Below are positions 24,299 to 34,007 of a DNA stretch of 64,000 nt, piece by piece (within the stretch, counting starts at the first letter, position 1; each line of letters begins with the position of its first letter). The translations under genes were made by a program, and so were the position numbers. The stretch spans positions 79,362 to 143,361 of the forward strand of contig NZ_WIAO01000012.1 of the NCBI RefSeq assembly GCF_009451885.1, written 5' to 3'. This stretch comes from Glycomyces albidus. GTDB taxonomy: Bacteria > Actinomycetota > Actinomycetes > Mycobacteriales > Micromonosporaceae. The notes under the pieces are model-generated. The model saw only the letters and a program-made list of their open reading frames with translations. It had not been told where the DNA came from and made no database searches.

Positions 24299-25594
24299 AT
24301 GTCCATCGCAGCCCCCGAAGTCCCCCAGCAGCAGCGACCGCGACCGCTCGTCCACCGCGCCTGGTGGGTCGCCGCCGTCAGCTTCATCGCCCTCGTCGGC
24401 GCGGCCGCCTTCCGCGCCACCCCGAGCGTCTTCATCGAGCCGCTCCACGACGAGTTCGGCTGGTCCCACGGCACGATCTCCGCCGCCATCTCGGTGAACA
24501 TCCTGCTCTACGGGCTGTTCTCGCCCTTCGCCTCGGCCCTCCAGGAGCGGTACGGGATCCGCCGCGTCGTCTCCATCGCGCTCGCCCTGATCGCCCTCGG
24601 CAGCGGCGCCACCGTGTTCATGACCGCGTCCTGGCAGCTCGTGCTCTGCTGGGGTTTCATCGTCGGCATCGGCACCGGGTCCATGGCGATGGCGTTCGTC
24701 GCGACCATCACCAACCGGTGGTTCATCGCCCGGCACGGCCTCGTCAGCGGCATCCTCACCGCGGGCGGCGCCGCCGGGCAGCTCGTGTTCCTGCCGCTCG
24801 TCGGCCTCCTCGTCGAAGGGCCCGGCTGGCGCGCGGCCTCGATCCTCGTCTCGCTCACCGCGCTGGCCATGGTGCCGCTGGTGCTCCTCGTCGTCCGGGA
24901 CCGGCCCGAGGACGTCGGGCTGCGGCCCTACGGCGCCGGACCGGACTACACGGCCCCGGCCGTCTCGACGTCGGGCGCGGCGAAGCGGGCCCTGTCCAGC
25001 CTGTGGGAGGCGAGCGGGTCGCGCGCGTTCTGGCTCCTCGCCGGCACGTTCGCGATCTGCGGCGCGTCCACGAACGGCCTCGTCGGCGCCCACTTCGTCC
25101 CTGCGGCTCATGACCACGGGATGCCGCTGACGGCGGCCGCGTCGCTCCTGGCGGTCATCGGCGTCGTCGACCTCGTCGGGACGATCTTCTCCGGCTGGCT
25201 CACCGACCGGTTCGACCCGCGGCGGCTCCTCGCGGTCTACTACGCGCTCCGCGGCGTCTCGCTGCTGGCCCTGCCGACGCTGTTCGCCGACGACGTGCGG
25301 CCGCCCATGCTGTTCTTCATCGTCTTCTACGGCCTCGACTGGGTCGCGACGGTGCCGCCGACGATCGCGTTGTGCCGCGAGCACTTCGGCGAGAACGGCG
25401 CGGTCGTCTTCGGCTGGGTCCTCGCCTCGCACCAGTTCGGCGCGGCGCTCATCGCCTGGGGCGCGGGCTTCATCCGGGACGCCACCGGGAACTACGACCC
25501 GGCGTGGTTCACCGCGGGAGCGCTGTGCGCGCTCGCCGCGGTGATGTCCCTGGCGGTCAGGAGGCCCGCGGCACCAGCCGTCGCAGTTGGGTGA
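24299..25594 (+). CDS. MFS transporter (monocarboxylate/oxalate-formate-type)
   Basis: 431 aa with 12 predicted helices. The first reads [20 protein letters not shown], followed by [20 protein letters not shown], a pattern typical of the OFA/MCT-like group that moves organic anions. Between helices 6 and 7 is the cytosolic loop with [13 protein letters not shown], another family hallmark. No clear RBS precedes the ATG, so the message may be leaderless or weakly translated. It is divergent from the GlxA-type regulator. Its 3' end overlaps by 38 bp the convergent alpha-hydroxy-acid oxidase gene; a 2-hydroxy-acid substrate would fit but is inference. Confidence 0.87.
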   Translation: MSIAAPEVPQQQRPRPLVHRAWWVAAVSFIALVGAAAFRATPSVFIEPLHDEFGWSHGTISAAISVNILLYGLFSPFASALQERYGIRRVVSIALALIALGSGATVFMTASWQLVLCWGFIVGIGTGSMAMAFVATITNRWFIARHGLVSGILTAGGAAGQLVFLPLVGLLVEGPGWRAASILVSLTALAMVPLVLLVVRDRPEDVGLRPYGAGPDYTAPAVSTSGAAKRALSSLWEASGSRAFWLLAGTFAICGASTNGLVGAHFVPAAHDHGMPLTAAASLLAVIGVVDLVGTIFSGWLTDRFDPRRLLAVYYALRGVSLLALPTLFADDVRPPMLFFIVFYGLDWVATVPPTIALCREHFGENGAVVFGWVLASHQFGAALIAWGAGFIRDATGNYDPAWFTAGALCALAAVMSLAVRRPAAPAVAVG

Positions 25595-26795
25595 CGTGGT
25601 CGGGTTCGAGCTCGTCGAGGGCTGCGACTCCGAGGAGCTTCATGGTCCGTTCGACCTCTTGGCGGAGGATCGCGAGGGCGCGGTCGACGCCGTCGCGGCC
25701 GCCGGCCATGAGCCCGTACAGGTAGGCCCGGCCGATCATGGTGAACCGGGCGCCCAGGGCGATGGAGGCGACGATGTCGGCGCCGGACATGATCCCGGTG
25801 TCCAGGTGCACCTCGATGTCGCGGCCGACCTCCCTGACCACCTCGGGCAGCAGGTGGAAGGGGACCGGGGCCCGGTCGAGCTGGCGGCCGCCGTGGTTGG
25901 AGAGCGTCACCGCGTCCACGCCGGCCTCGGCGCACCGCTTGGCGTCGGCGACGGTCTGGACGCCCTTGACCACGAGCTTTCCGGGCCACTGCGCTTTGAT
26001 CCAGGCCAGGTCGGTGTAGTCGACGGTGGGGTCGAACATGGTGTCGAGCAGCTCGGCCACGGTGCCCGGCCAGCGGCTGAGCGAGGCGAACGCGAGCGGT
26101 TCGGTGGTGAGCAGGTCGAACCACCAGTGCGGTCTGCGGGCCATGTCGAGGAAGGTGCGGGCGGTGATCGCCGGCGGGATCGCGAATCCGTTGCGCTGGT
26201 CGCGGAGCCGGGCGCCGGCCACCGGCACGTCCACGGTCACCAGGAGCGTGTCGAACCCGGCCGCGGCGGCCCGCTCGACCAGGGCCATGGACCGGTCGCG
26301 GTCCTTCCACATGTAGAGCTGGAACCAGTGCCGCCCGGCCGGGCCGCCCGCCGCGGCGACGGTCTCGATCGGGGTGGTGCCCATCGTGGAGAGCGCGAAC
26401 GGGATGCCCGCGGCCGCGGCCGCGGCGGCGCCGGCGATCTCGCCGTCGGTGTGCATCATGCGGGTGAACCCGGTGGGTGCGATGCCGAACGGCAGCGCCG
26501 CGCGCTTGCCCAGCACGTCCCAGCCGGTGTCGAGGTTCGACACGTCGCGCAGGATCGCGGGGTGGAACTCGATGTCGGCGAACGCCTGCCGGGCCCGGGC
26601 CAGCGACAGCTCGCCCTCGGCCGCGCCTTCGGTGTAGTCGAACGCGGCCCGCGGCGTCCGGCGCCGGGCGATGTCGCGCAGGTCGGCGATCGTCAGCGCC
26701 GCGCCCAGCCGCCGCCGCTTCCCGTTGAGAACGGGCCGCTTGAACCGCATCAGCGGCAGGACGTCTGCGGGGCGAGGGAATTGTCGCTTGGTCAT
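25557..26795 (-). CDS. FMN-dependent alpha-hydroxy-acid dehydrogenase (LldD-like)
   Basis: 412 aa, the usual size. FMN and active-site motifs are present: [42 protein letters not shown], and SNHGGRQLD with the catalytic His and the Arg that binds the carboxylate. The ending [20 protein letters not shown] is also typical. It oxidises L-lactate or a related 2-hydroxy acid to the keto acid, passing electrons to the quinone pool or O2. It resembles the actinobacterial LldD2 type. The 3' end overlaps the MFS gene tail-to-tail. Confidence 0.92.
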   Translation of the reverse strand: MTKRQFPRPADVLPLMRFKRPVLNGKRRRLGAALTIADLRDIARRRTPRAAFDYTEGAAEGELSLARARQAFADIEFHPAILRDVSNLDTGWDVLGKRAALPFGIAPTGFTRMMHTDGEIAGAAAAAAAGIPFALSTMGTTPIETVAAAGGPAGRHWFQLYMWKDRDRSMALVERAAAAGFDTLLVTVDVPVAGARLRDQRNGFAIPPAITARTFLDMARRPHWWFDLLTTEPLAFASLSRWPGTVAELLDTMFDPTVDYTDLAWIKAQWPGKLVVKGVQTVADAKRCAEAGVDAVTLSNHGGRQLDRAPVPFHLLPEVVREVGRDIEVHLDTGIMSGADIVASIALGARFTMIGRAYLYGLMAGGRDGVDRALAILRQEVERTMKLLGVAALDELEPDHVTQLRRLVPRAS

Positions 26796-26896
26796 ATGAG
26801 GGCCTCACGGGTGGGACGGCGGGGTGGTCCGGGGCCATTGTCGCCGACGCGGCGCCCCGAATCCAGGGGCTTCCCGATCCGGCGCCAACGGCCCGT

Positions 26897-28867
26897 TCAC
26901 ACCTCGATGTGCGATCCGATGATCATCGTGCGGTCCCGCGGGAGCCGGAAGTGCTCGGCGGCGTCGGCGGTGATGTGGGACGTGGCGATGAACAGGTGCT
27001 TGCGCCAGGTCGCCATCGTCCGCGCCCGTCCGGGTTTGAGCTGGATCGTCGAGAGGAAGTACGTGGCCCGGTCGAGGTCGAGCCGCCTGCCCTCGGCCTG
27101 CTCCCGGTCGACCCCCTCGAGTGCGCGCGGCACGTCGGGGGTCTCCATGTACCCGAAGCGGGCGGTCACGTGGATGACCGCGTCCCGGTCGTCCCCGAGC
27201 TGGTCGACCCGGAGCCGGTCGGCGTCGGCCACCCGCGGGACCGGCTGGGTCTCGACCGAGAGGATCACGATCTGCGAGTGCCGGGCGTGGTTCTGCTCCA
27301 GGTTCGAACGCATCGCCAGCGGCGCGCTGTGCTTGCCGCGGTCGAGGAAGATCGCCGTCCCCGGCACCCGGGCGACCTTCGGTTCGCCCTCGCGGAGCCG
27401 CTCGACGAACTCCACCAGCGACCCCTCGCGGCGCTCGCGCTCGGCGGTGACGACGTCGCGGCCGCGCTGCCACGTGATCATGACCGTGAACGCGGCGACG
27501 CCGATGAGCAGCGGCAGCCACGCGCCGTGGACGATCTTCGTCGAGCTCGCCGCCAGGAACGCCAGGTCGATCGCGAGGAGCAGCCCGCCGCCGGTCGCGA
27601 GCAGCCACATCGGTGCGCCCCACCGGGTCCGGGCCACGTACAGGAACAGGAACGACACGATCGTGATCGTCCCGATCACGGCCATGCCGTACGCGAACGC
27701 GAGCGCCTCCGAGGTCCGGAACGCGAACACCAGGACCAGCACGGACGCCATGAGCAGCCAGTTGATCCACGGCACGTAGATCTGGCCGTACCAGTGCTCC
27801 GAGGTGTGCGCGACGCGCAGCCGCGGCAGGTAGCCCAGCTCGGACGCCTGCGCGGCGACGGAGAACGCCCCGCTGATGACCGCCTGGGCGGCGATCACCG
27901 TGGCCACGGTGGTGAGGAGCAGCAGCGGGATCCGCAGCGCCTCCGGAGCGAGCAGGAAGAACGACCCGGAGATGTTCGCGGTGTCCTCCAGGATGAGGGC
28001 GCCCTGGCCCATGTAGTTGAGCATCACCGAAGGGAACACGATGAACAGCCAGGCCCGCGAGATCGGCTTGCGTCCGAAGTGGCCCATGTCGGCGTAGAGC
28101 GCCTCGGCCCCGGTGAACGTGAGGATGACCGCCGCCAGTGCGAAGAACGCGATGCCGAAGTGCCCGAACACGAACTCGATCGCGTACACCGGCGAGAGCG
28201 CCCGCAGGATCTCGGGGTTGCGGGCGATCCCGCCGATCCCCAGGAGCGCGAGCGCGGTGAACCAGACGGCGACGATCGGCCCGAACCAGCGCCCGATGAC
28301 GTGCGTGCCGCGCTTCTGGACCGCGAACAGCAGGACGATGATGACCGCCGTCGCGGGGATGATGACCGGTTCGAGGCCGCTGTTCACGGTCTTGACGCCC
28401 TCGACGGCCGAGAGCACCGAGATCGCGGGGGTGATCATCGAGTCGCCGAGGAACAGCGCGGCGCCGAAGATGCCGAGGGCCGCGAGGGCGAGCGCGCTCC
28501 TGCGCCCGCGGCCCGAGGCGTGGCGGCGGATCAGCGTGATCAGGGCCATGATGCCGCCCTCGCCGTCGTTGTCGGCGCGCATGGCCAGGCCCACGTAGAA
28601 GACCGTGACGATGATCGTGACCGACCAGAAGATCAGGGACACGATGCCGAACACGTTCGCCGTGTTCACCGGGACCGGGTGCGGGTCGCCCGGGTTGAAG
28701 ATCGTCTGCAGGGCGTAGATCGGGCTGGTGCCGATGTCGCCGTAGACGACGCCGAGCGCGCCGACGATCAGCGCCAGGCGCAGCCGGCCGCCTTCGCGAG
28801 GGTGCCGCGGGGCCGTGCCGACCGGTGCTTGCAGATCGACCTCGCCCTCGCTGGTTCGAGCGGTCAC
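26897..28867 (-). CDS. kup: Kup-type potassium uptake permease
   Basis: 656 aa from GTG 28867 (GGAAGGGAG 6 bp before it). The core of about 12 helices starts LIVGALGVVYGDIGTSPIYA, the Kup signature. The ion-path motif GEGGIMALITLIRR and the intracellular VMITWQRGRD follow. After about residue 490 comes a cytosolic C-terminal domain (VPGTAIFLDRGKHSAPLAM, VHVTARFGYMETPDVP, TYFLSTIQLKPGRARTM). It imports K+ with protons. It diverges from lhr; the gap holds a direct repeat. Confidence 0.95.
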   Translation of the reverse strand: MTARTSEGEVDLQAPVGTAPRHPREGGRLRLALIVGALGVVYGDIGTSPIYALQTIFNPGDPHPVPVNTANVFGIVSLIFWSVTIIVTVFYVGLAMRADNDGEGGIMALITLIRRHASGRGRRSALALAALGIFGAALFLGDSMITPAISVLSAVEGVKTVNSGLEPVIIPATAVIIVLLFAVQKRGTHVIGRWFGPIVAVWFTALALLGIGGIARNPEILRALSPVYAIEFVFGHFGIAFFALAAVILTFTGAEALYADMGHFGRKPISRAWLFIVFPSVMLNYMGQGALILEDTANISGSFFLLAPEALRIPLLLLTTVATVIAAQAVISGAFSVAAQASELGYLPRLRVAHTSEHWYGQIYVPWINWLLMASVLVLVFAFRTSEALAFAYGMAVIGTITIVSFLFLYVARTRWGAPMWLLATGGGLLLAIDLAFLAASSTKIVHGAWLPLLIGVAAFTVMITWQRGRDVVTAERERREGSLVEFVERLREGEPKVARVPGTAIFLDRGKHSAPLAMRSNLEQNHARHSQIVILSVETQPVPRVADADRLRVDQLGDDRDAVIHVTARFGYMETPDVPRALEGVDREQAEGRRLDLDRATYFLSTIQLKPGRARTMATWRKHLFIATSHITADAAEHFRLPRDRTMIIGSHIEV

Positions 28868-28941
28868 GTGAGCTCCCTTCCGGTGCCGCACGCTAACGTG
28901 GTCCGCCGGTGGGATGCCAGGCCGAAGGCGCCTTCAGGCGA

Positions 28942-28994
28942 ATCCATATGTGTTCTTGACACGCGTCCGGGCGATCCATACGGGCTCTTGACGC
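28942..28994. repeat. Two direct repeats, 32 bp apart, in the kup/lhr gap
   Basis: ATCCATATGTGTTCTTGACA (28942-28961) recurs as ATCCATACGGGCTCTTGACG (28974-28993), 16 of 20 identical, and both are followed by CGC. Each contains TTGAC, a possible -35. Head-to-tail copies three helical turns apart suggest either a duplicated promoter element or paired activator sites. Neither copy has a good -10 at normal spacing. Confidence 0.55.
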
Positions 28995-29060
28995 GCCGCC
29001 GACGCGGTCCCTACGGCGAATCCCCGCCCGGTGTCGGTCCCCCGGGGCACCATTGACCCC

Positions 29061-32000
29061 ATGTCCCGAGGCGCACCGCGAGCAGCAGCACCCGACCCGT
29101 CGCTCGACCGGTTCTCCCCGGCCACGTCGTCGTGGTTCACCCGCGCCTTCGGCGCCCCGACCGAAGCCCAGCGGGGCGCGTGGGCGGCGCTGGCCGAGGA
29201 CCGGGACGTCCTGGTGGTCGCGCCCACCGGCTCGGGCAAGACCCTCGCGGCGTTCCTGTCCTCCCTCGACGCCCTCGCCTCGGTCCCGCCGCCGGCCGAA
29301 CCCAAGCGCCGCTGCCGCGTGCTCTACATCTCCCCGCTCAAGGCCCTCGGCGTCGACGTCGAGCGCAACCTCGCCGCGCCCCTCGACGGCATCCGCGAGG
29401 AGGCCCGCCGCCTCGACCTGCCCGAACCCGACATCCGGGTCGCGATCCGCTCCGGCGACACGCCGCAGCACGAACGCCGCTCGATCGCGACCCGCCCGCC
29501 CGACATCCTCATCACCACGCCCGAGTCGCTGTTCCTCATGCTCACCTCCAGCGCCCGCGACGCCCTCGCCGGCGTCGAGACGGTGATCCTCGACGAGGTC
29601 CACGCCGTCGCGGGCACCAAGCGCGGCGCGCACCTCGCCCTCTCGCTGGAGCGCCTCGACGCCCGCCTGGACCGGCCCGCCCGCCGCATCGGGCTGTCGG
29701 CCACGGTCCGCCCGGTCGACGAGGTCGCCCGGTTCCTCTCGCCGCGCCGCGACGTGGCGATCGTCCAGCCGCCCTCCGACAAGCGCTGGGACCTGCAGGT
29801 GGTCGTGCCGGTCGAGGACATGTCCGCGCTCGGCGACGCCCCCGCCTCCCTGACCTCGTCGGACGCCCGCTCCGCGGGCTCGATCTGGCCGCACGTCGAG
29901 GAGCGCATCGTCGACCTCGTCGAGGCCCACCGCTCGACCATCGTCTTCGCCAACGCCCGCCGCGTCGCCGAACGCCTCTCCAACCGCCTCAACGAGATCG
30001 CATTCGAACGCCGCCACGGCTTCGCCCTGCCCGAGGACCACGGCCCCGCCGTCACCATGGGCGGCTCGGGCGCCGCCGCGGGCGCGCCGCCCGTCCTCTC
30101 CCGCACCCACCACGGCTCGATCTCGAAGGAGCAGCGCGCCGAGGTCGAAGGCGACCTCAAGGCCGGGCGGCTGCCCGCCGTCGTCGCCACCTCCAGCCTC
30201 GAACTCGGCATCGACATGGGCGCGGTCGACCTCGTCGTCCAGGTCGAGGCCCCGCCGTCGGTCGCCTCCGGCCTCCAGCGCGTCGGCCGCGCCGGCCACC
30301 AGGTCGGCGCCGTCTCCCGCGGCGTGTTCTTCCCGAAGGTCCGCAGCGACCTCATCCAGTCCGCGGTCGTCGCCGAGCGGATGCGCGACGGCCGGATCGA
30401 GGCCCTCCGCATCCCCGCCAACCCGCTCGACGTCCTCGCCCAGCAGCTCGTGGCCATGGCCGCCATGGACGAATGGGACGTCGGCGACCTCCTCGGCCTC
30501 GTCCGCCGCGCCGCCCCGTTCGCGTCCCTGCCCGACTCGGCGTTCGACGCGACCCTCGACATGCTCGCGGGCCGCTACCCCTCCGACGCGTTCGCCGAAC
30601 TGCGCCCGCGCCTGGTCTGGGACCGCACCGCCGGGACCGTCGCCGGCCGCCCCGGCGCCCAGCGCCTCGCCGTCACCTCCGGCGGCACCATCCCCGACCG
30701 CGGCCTCTTCGGCGTCTTCCTGCAAGGGCACGGCCTCCCCGGCGCCGCCGCGGGCCGCGGCGGCGGCCGCGTCGGCGAACTCGACGAGGAGATGGTCTAC
30801 GAGTCCCGCGTCGGCGACGTGTTCACCCTCGGCACCTCCTCATGGCGCATCGAGGAGATCACCCGCGACCGCGTCATGGTCTCCCCGGCCCCCGGCGTGC
30901 CCGGCCGCCTCCCGTTCTGGCACGGCGACGGCCTCGGCCGCCCCCTCGAACTCGGCCGCGCCCTCGGCGCGTTCGTCCGCGAACTGTCCGCAATGGACGA
31001 CACTGCGGCGCACGCCCGCCTCGCCGCCGCCGGACTCGACGACTTCGCCGCCCGCAACGCCATCGCCTACCTCGCCGAGCAGCGCGAGGCCACCGGCCAC
31101 GTCCCCGACGACCGCACCATCGTCATCGAGCGGTTCCGCGACGAGATGGGGGACTGGCGCATCGTCGTCCACTCCCCGTTCGGCGCCCAGGTCCACGCCC
31201 CCTGGGCCCTCGCCCTCGGCGAGCGCCTCCGCGACCGCTACGGCGTCGACCCCCAGCTCATGCACCACGACGACGGCATCGTCCTGCGCCTGCCGGACAG
31301 CGACGCCTACAGCGGCGACCCCACCGGCGCCGACCAGGCGCCCGTCCGCGCCGACGACCTCGTCTTCGACAAGGGCGCCATCGGCGCCATCGTCACCAGG
31401 GCCGTCTCCGGCTCCTCACTGTTCGCCTCCCGCTTCCGCGAAGCAGCCGCCCGCGCCCTGCTCCTCCCGCACCGCCAGCCCGGCAAACGCCAGCCCCTGT
31501 GGCAGCAGCGGCTCCGCTCCTCCCAGCTCCTCGAAGTCGCCGGGCAGTTCCCGAGCTTCCCGATCATCCTCGAAGCCGTCCGCGAAGTCCTCCAGGACGT
31601 CTACGACGTGCCCGGCCTGACCGACCTCATGGCCGACCTCGACGCCCGCGAGGTCCGCCTCGTCGAGGTCACCACCGCCGACCCCTCGCCGTTCGCCCGC
31701 TCCCTCCTCTTCGGATACGTCGCCCAGTTCATGTACGAAGGGGACACCCCGCTCGCCGAACGCCGCGCCGCCGCCCTCTCCCTCGACTCCCGGCTCCTCG
31801 CCGACCTCCTCGGCCAGGTCGAGCTCCGCGACCTCCTCGACCCCGACGTCCTCGCCGAGGTCGAGCGCGAACTCCAGTGGCGCACCGAGGACCGCCGCGC
31901 CCGAGACGCCGAGAGCGTCGCCGACCTCCTCCGCGTCCTCGGCCCCCTCACCGAGGACGAGCTCGCCGAACGCGGCGCGGCCCCCGCCTGGGCCGAGACC

Positions 32001-33710
32001 CTCGCCGACGCCGGCCGCGCGATCCGCGTCGACATCGCCGGCCGGCCGCACTGGGCCGCCGTCGAAGACGCCGGCCGCCTCCGCGACGCCCTCGGCACCG
32101 CCCTCCCCGCCGGCATCCCCGGCGCCTTCACCGAGCCCGTGGACGACCCCCTCGGCGACCTCCTCGCCCGCTACGCCCGCACCCACGGCCCCTTCACCAC
32201 CGCCGAAGCCGCCGCCCGCTTCGGACTCGGCACCGCCGTCGCCGAACACGCCCTGCGCCGCATCGCACCCGACAAGCTCGTCGAAGGCGAGTTCCGCCCC
32301 GGCGGCGAACACCTCGAATGGTGCGACGCGACCGTCCTGCGGCGCCTGCGCCGCCGCTCCCTCGCCGCCCTCCGCAAAGAACTCGAACCCGTCCCGCCCG
32401 CCGCGCTCGCCGAATTCCTGCCGCGCTGGCAGCACCTCGGCGGCAAGGAGTCCTCCACCGAGGACTACCGGCTCGAAGGCGTCGACGGCCTCGCCCGCGC
32501 CGTCGAGCAGCTTCAAGGGGCCGCCGTCCCGGCCTCCGCCCTGGAGCAGCTCATCCTCCCGTCCCGCGTCGACGACTACCGCCCGGCGATGCTCGACGAG
32601 CTGACCGCCTCCGGCGACGTCGTCTGGGCCGGCGCGGGCGCCCTGCCCGGCAAGGACGGCTGGATCGCGCTCTATCCCGCCGAGACCGCCCCGCTGCTCC
32701 TCCCGCCGCCCCGCGACCTCGCGCTCGACGGCCTCCACCGCGCGATCCTGGACGCACTCGACGGCGGCTACGGCCTCTTCTTCCGCCAGCTCGCCGACCG
32801 CGTCCGCGAAGCCGGCCGCGCCGACGCCACCGACGCCGACCTCACCGCGGCCCTGTGGGACCTGGCCTGGTCCGGCCGCGTCACCAACGACACCCTGGCG
32901 CCGCTGCGCGCCTTCCTCGGCTCCGGGCGCACCGCGGGCTCGACGGCCCACCGGGCCCGGCGGTCCGCCCCGCGCGCCCGGTACGGCGGCGGCTGGCGCG
33001 ACCTGAACCGCCAGGCCCCCGCCGCCGCCCCCACGGTCGCCGGCCGCTGGTCCCTGCTGCCCGTCCCCGAGGCCGACCCGACGCTCCGCGCCCACGCGCT
33101 CGCCCACACCCTGCTCGACCGCCACGGCGTCGTCACCCGCGGCGCCGTCGCGGCCGAAGGCGTCGAGGGCGGCTTCGCCAAGGTCTACCGGGTGCTCTCC
33201 GCCTTCGAGGAGTCCGGCAAGGCCCGCCGCGGCTACATCGTGGACGGCCTCGGCGCCGCCCAGTTCGCCATGGAAGGCGCGGTCGACCGGCTCCGCGGCC
33301 TCGCCGCCCGCCGCGAACGCGGCGACGCCGGCCCCGCGGTGGTCCTCGCCGCCGCCGACCCGGCGAACGCCTACGGTGCGGCGCTGCCCTGGCCCGAGGC
33401 CGCCTCCGGCCACAAGCCCGGCCGCAAGGCGGGCGCCGTCGTCGTCCTCGTCGGCGGCGACCTCGCGCTCTACCTCGAACGCGGCGGAAAGACCCTCCTC
33501 GCCTGGCCTGCAACGGAAACCGACCTGGCCGACGACCCGCGCGCGGCGGCCGCCACCGCGGCCCTCGCCGAAGCGGTCCGCGCCGGCCGCACCGGCGCGC
33601 TCCACATCGAACGCGTCAACGACACCTACGCCCCCGGCTCGGCCCTCGCCCCGGTCCTCGAAGCGGCCGGCTTCCACGCCACCCCGCAGGGCTTCCGCCT
33701 GCGCCCCTGA
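29061..33710 (+). CDS. lhr: Lhr-family ATP-dependent DNA helicase
   Basis: 1549 aa, close to the 1538 of E. coli Lhr. The helicase core is at about 18-480: Walker A APTGSGKT (K60), DEVH (D178-H181), the SAT motif in GLSATVRPVDEVARFL, and motif VI QRVGRAGHQ. A winged helix and beta-barrel follow. The long C-terminal region (about 900-1549) is present, as in full-length Lhr, where it gives DNA binding and, in studied homologues, uracil-DNA glycosylase activity. It takes part in DNA repair. ATG 29061 follows CATTGACCCC with no strong RBS. Tail-to-tail with the next gene, only 3 bp apart. Confidence 0.95.
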   Translation: MSRGAPRAAAPDPSLDRFSPATSSWFTRAFGAPTEAQRGAWAALAEDRDVLVVAPTGSGKTLAAFLSSLDALASVPPPAEPKRRCRVLYISPLKALGVDVERNLAAPLDGIREEARRLDLPEPDIRVAIRSGDTPQHERRSIATRPPDILITTPESLFLMLTSSARDALAGVETVILDEVHAVAGTKRGAHLALSLERLDARLDRPARRIGLSATVRPVDEVARFLSPRRDVAIVQPPSDKRWDLQVVVPVEDMSALGDAPASLTSSDARSAGSIWPHVEERIVDLVEAHRSTIVFANARRVAERLSNRLNEIAFERRHGFALPEDHGPAVTMGGSGAAAGAPPVLSRTHHGSISKEQRAEVEGDLKAGRLPAVVATSSLELGIDMGAVDLVVQVEAPPSVASGLQRVGRAGHQVGAVSRGVFFPKVRSDLIQSAVVAERMRDGRIEALRIPANPLDVLAQQLVAMAAMDEWDVGDLLGLVRRAAPFASLPDSAFDATLDMLAGRYPSDAFAELRPRLVWDRTAGTVAGRPGAQRLAVTSGGTIPDRGLFGVFLQGHGLPGAAAGRGGGRVGELDEEMVYESRVGDVFTLGTSSWRIEEITRDRVMVSPAPGVPGRLPFWHGDGLGRPLELGRALGAFVRELSAMDDTAAHARLAAAGLDDFAARNAIAYLAEQREATGHVPDDRTIVIERFRDEMGDWRIVVHSPFGAQVHAPWALALGERLRDRYGVDPQLMHHDDGIVLRLPDSDAYSGDPTGADQAPVRADDLVFDKGAIGAIVTRAVSGSSLFASRFREAAARALLLPHRQPGKRQPLWQQRLRSSQLLEVAGQFPSFPIILEAVREVLQDVYDVPGLTDLMADLDAREVRLVEVTTADPSPFARSLLFGYVAQFMYEGDTPLAERRAAALSLDSRLLADLLGQVELRDLLDPDVLAEVERELQWRTEDRRARDAESVADLLRVLGPLTEDELAERGAAPAWAETLADAGRAIRVDIAGRPHWAAVEDAGRLRDALGTALPAGIPGAFTEPVDDPLGDLLARYARTHGPFTTAEAAARFGLGTAVAEHALRRIAPDKLVEGEFRPGGEHLEWCDATVLRRLRRRSLAALRKELEPVPPAALAEFLPRWQHLGGKESSTEDYRLEGVDGLARAVEQLQGAAVPASALEQLILPSRVDDYRPAMLDELTASGDVVWAGAGALPGKDGWIALYPAETAPLLLPPPRDLALDGLHRAILDALDGGYGLFFRQLADRVREAGRADATDADLTAALWDLAWSGRVTNDTLAPLRAFLGSGRTAGSTAHRARRSAPRARYGGGWRDLNRQAPAAAPTVAGRWSLLPVPEADPTLRAHALAHTLLDRHGVVTRGAVAAEGVEGGFAKVYRVLSAFEESGKARRGYIVDGLGAAQFAMEGAVDRLRGLAARRERGDAGPAVVLAAADPANAYGAALPWPEAASGHKPGRKAGAVVVLVGGDLALYLERGGKTLLAWPATETDLADDPRAAAATAALAEAVRAGRTGALHIERVNDTYAPGSALAPVLEAAGFHATPQGFRLRP

Positions 33711-33713
33711 ACC

Positions 33714-34007
33714 TCAGCGCAGCAGGTCGAGGTCGTCGCCCCATGAGTCGAGGATCTCGCCGAGGCCGGCGGTGCGGGCCTTCCGTTCGACGTCGGCGAA
33801 GAGCCGCCGCTGGAGTCCGGTGGCGAGGATGCCGTCCACCGTCTCCAGCAGCGCAGCGGTGTCCCATTGCGGCAGCGGGAACCGCTCGAGCTCCCATTCC
33901 AGGTGCATGCCCTCGTGGGCCCGCGATCCGAACAGCACGAGCCCGACGACCGCCGGGTCCTCGGTCGCGGTGCGCACGAACTCGTCGTGGCCGAGGGGGT
34001 CGTTCAT
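33714..34007 (-). CDS. Truncated nucleotidyltransferase-like protein
   Basis: 97 aa. The start VVGLVLFGSRAHEGM is the GSxA nucleotide-binding turn of minimal polymerase-beta-type nucleotidyltransferases. The DxD metal-binding pair that should follow within about 15 residues is absent. The text goes straight to HLEWELERFPLPQWDTAALL, which resembles the C-terminal side of such proteins. An internal deletion would explain this, so catalysis is doubtful. It overlaps the upstream phosphotransferase by 4 bp (ATGA), so it is translationally coupled and probably still made. Confidence 0.7.
   Translation of the reverse strand: MNDPLGHDEFVRTATEDPAVVGLVLFGSRAHEGMHLEWELERFPLPQWDTAALLETVDGILATGLQRRLFADVERKARTAGLGEILDSWGDDLDLLR

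Noticed and set aside
28868..29060. c-di-AMP (ydaO-type) riboswitch before kup
   Set aside because: The leader is too short and lacks the expected stems; only direct repeats are visible.
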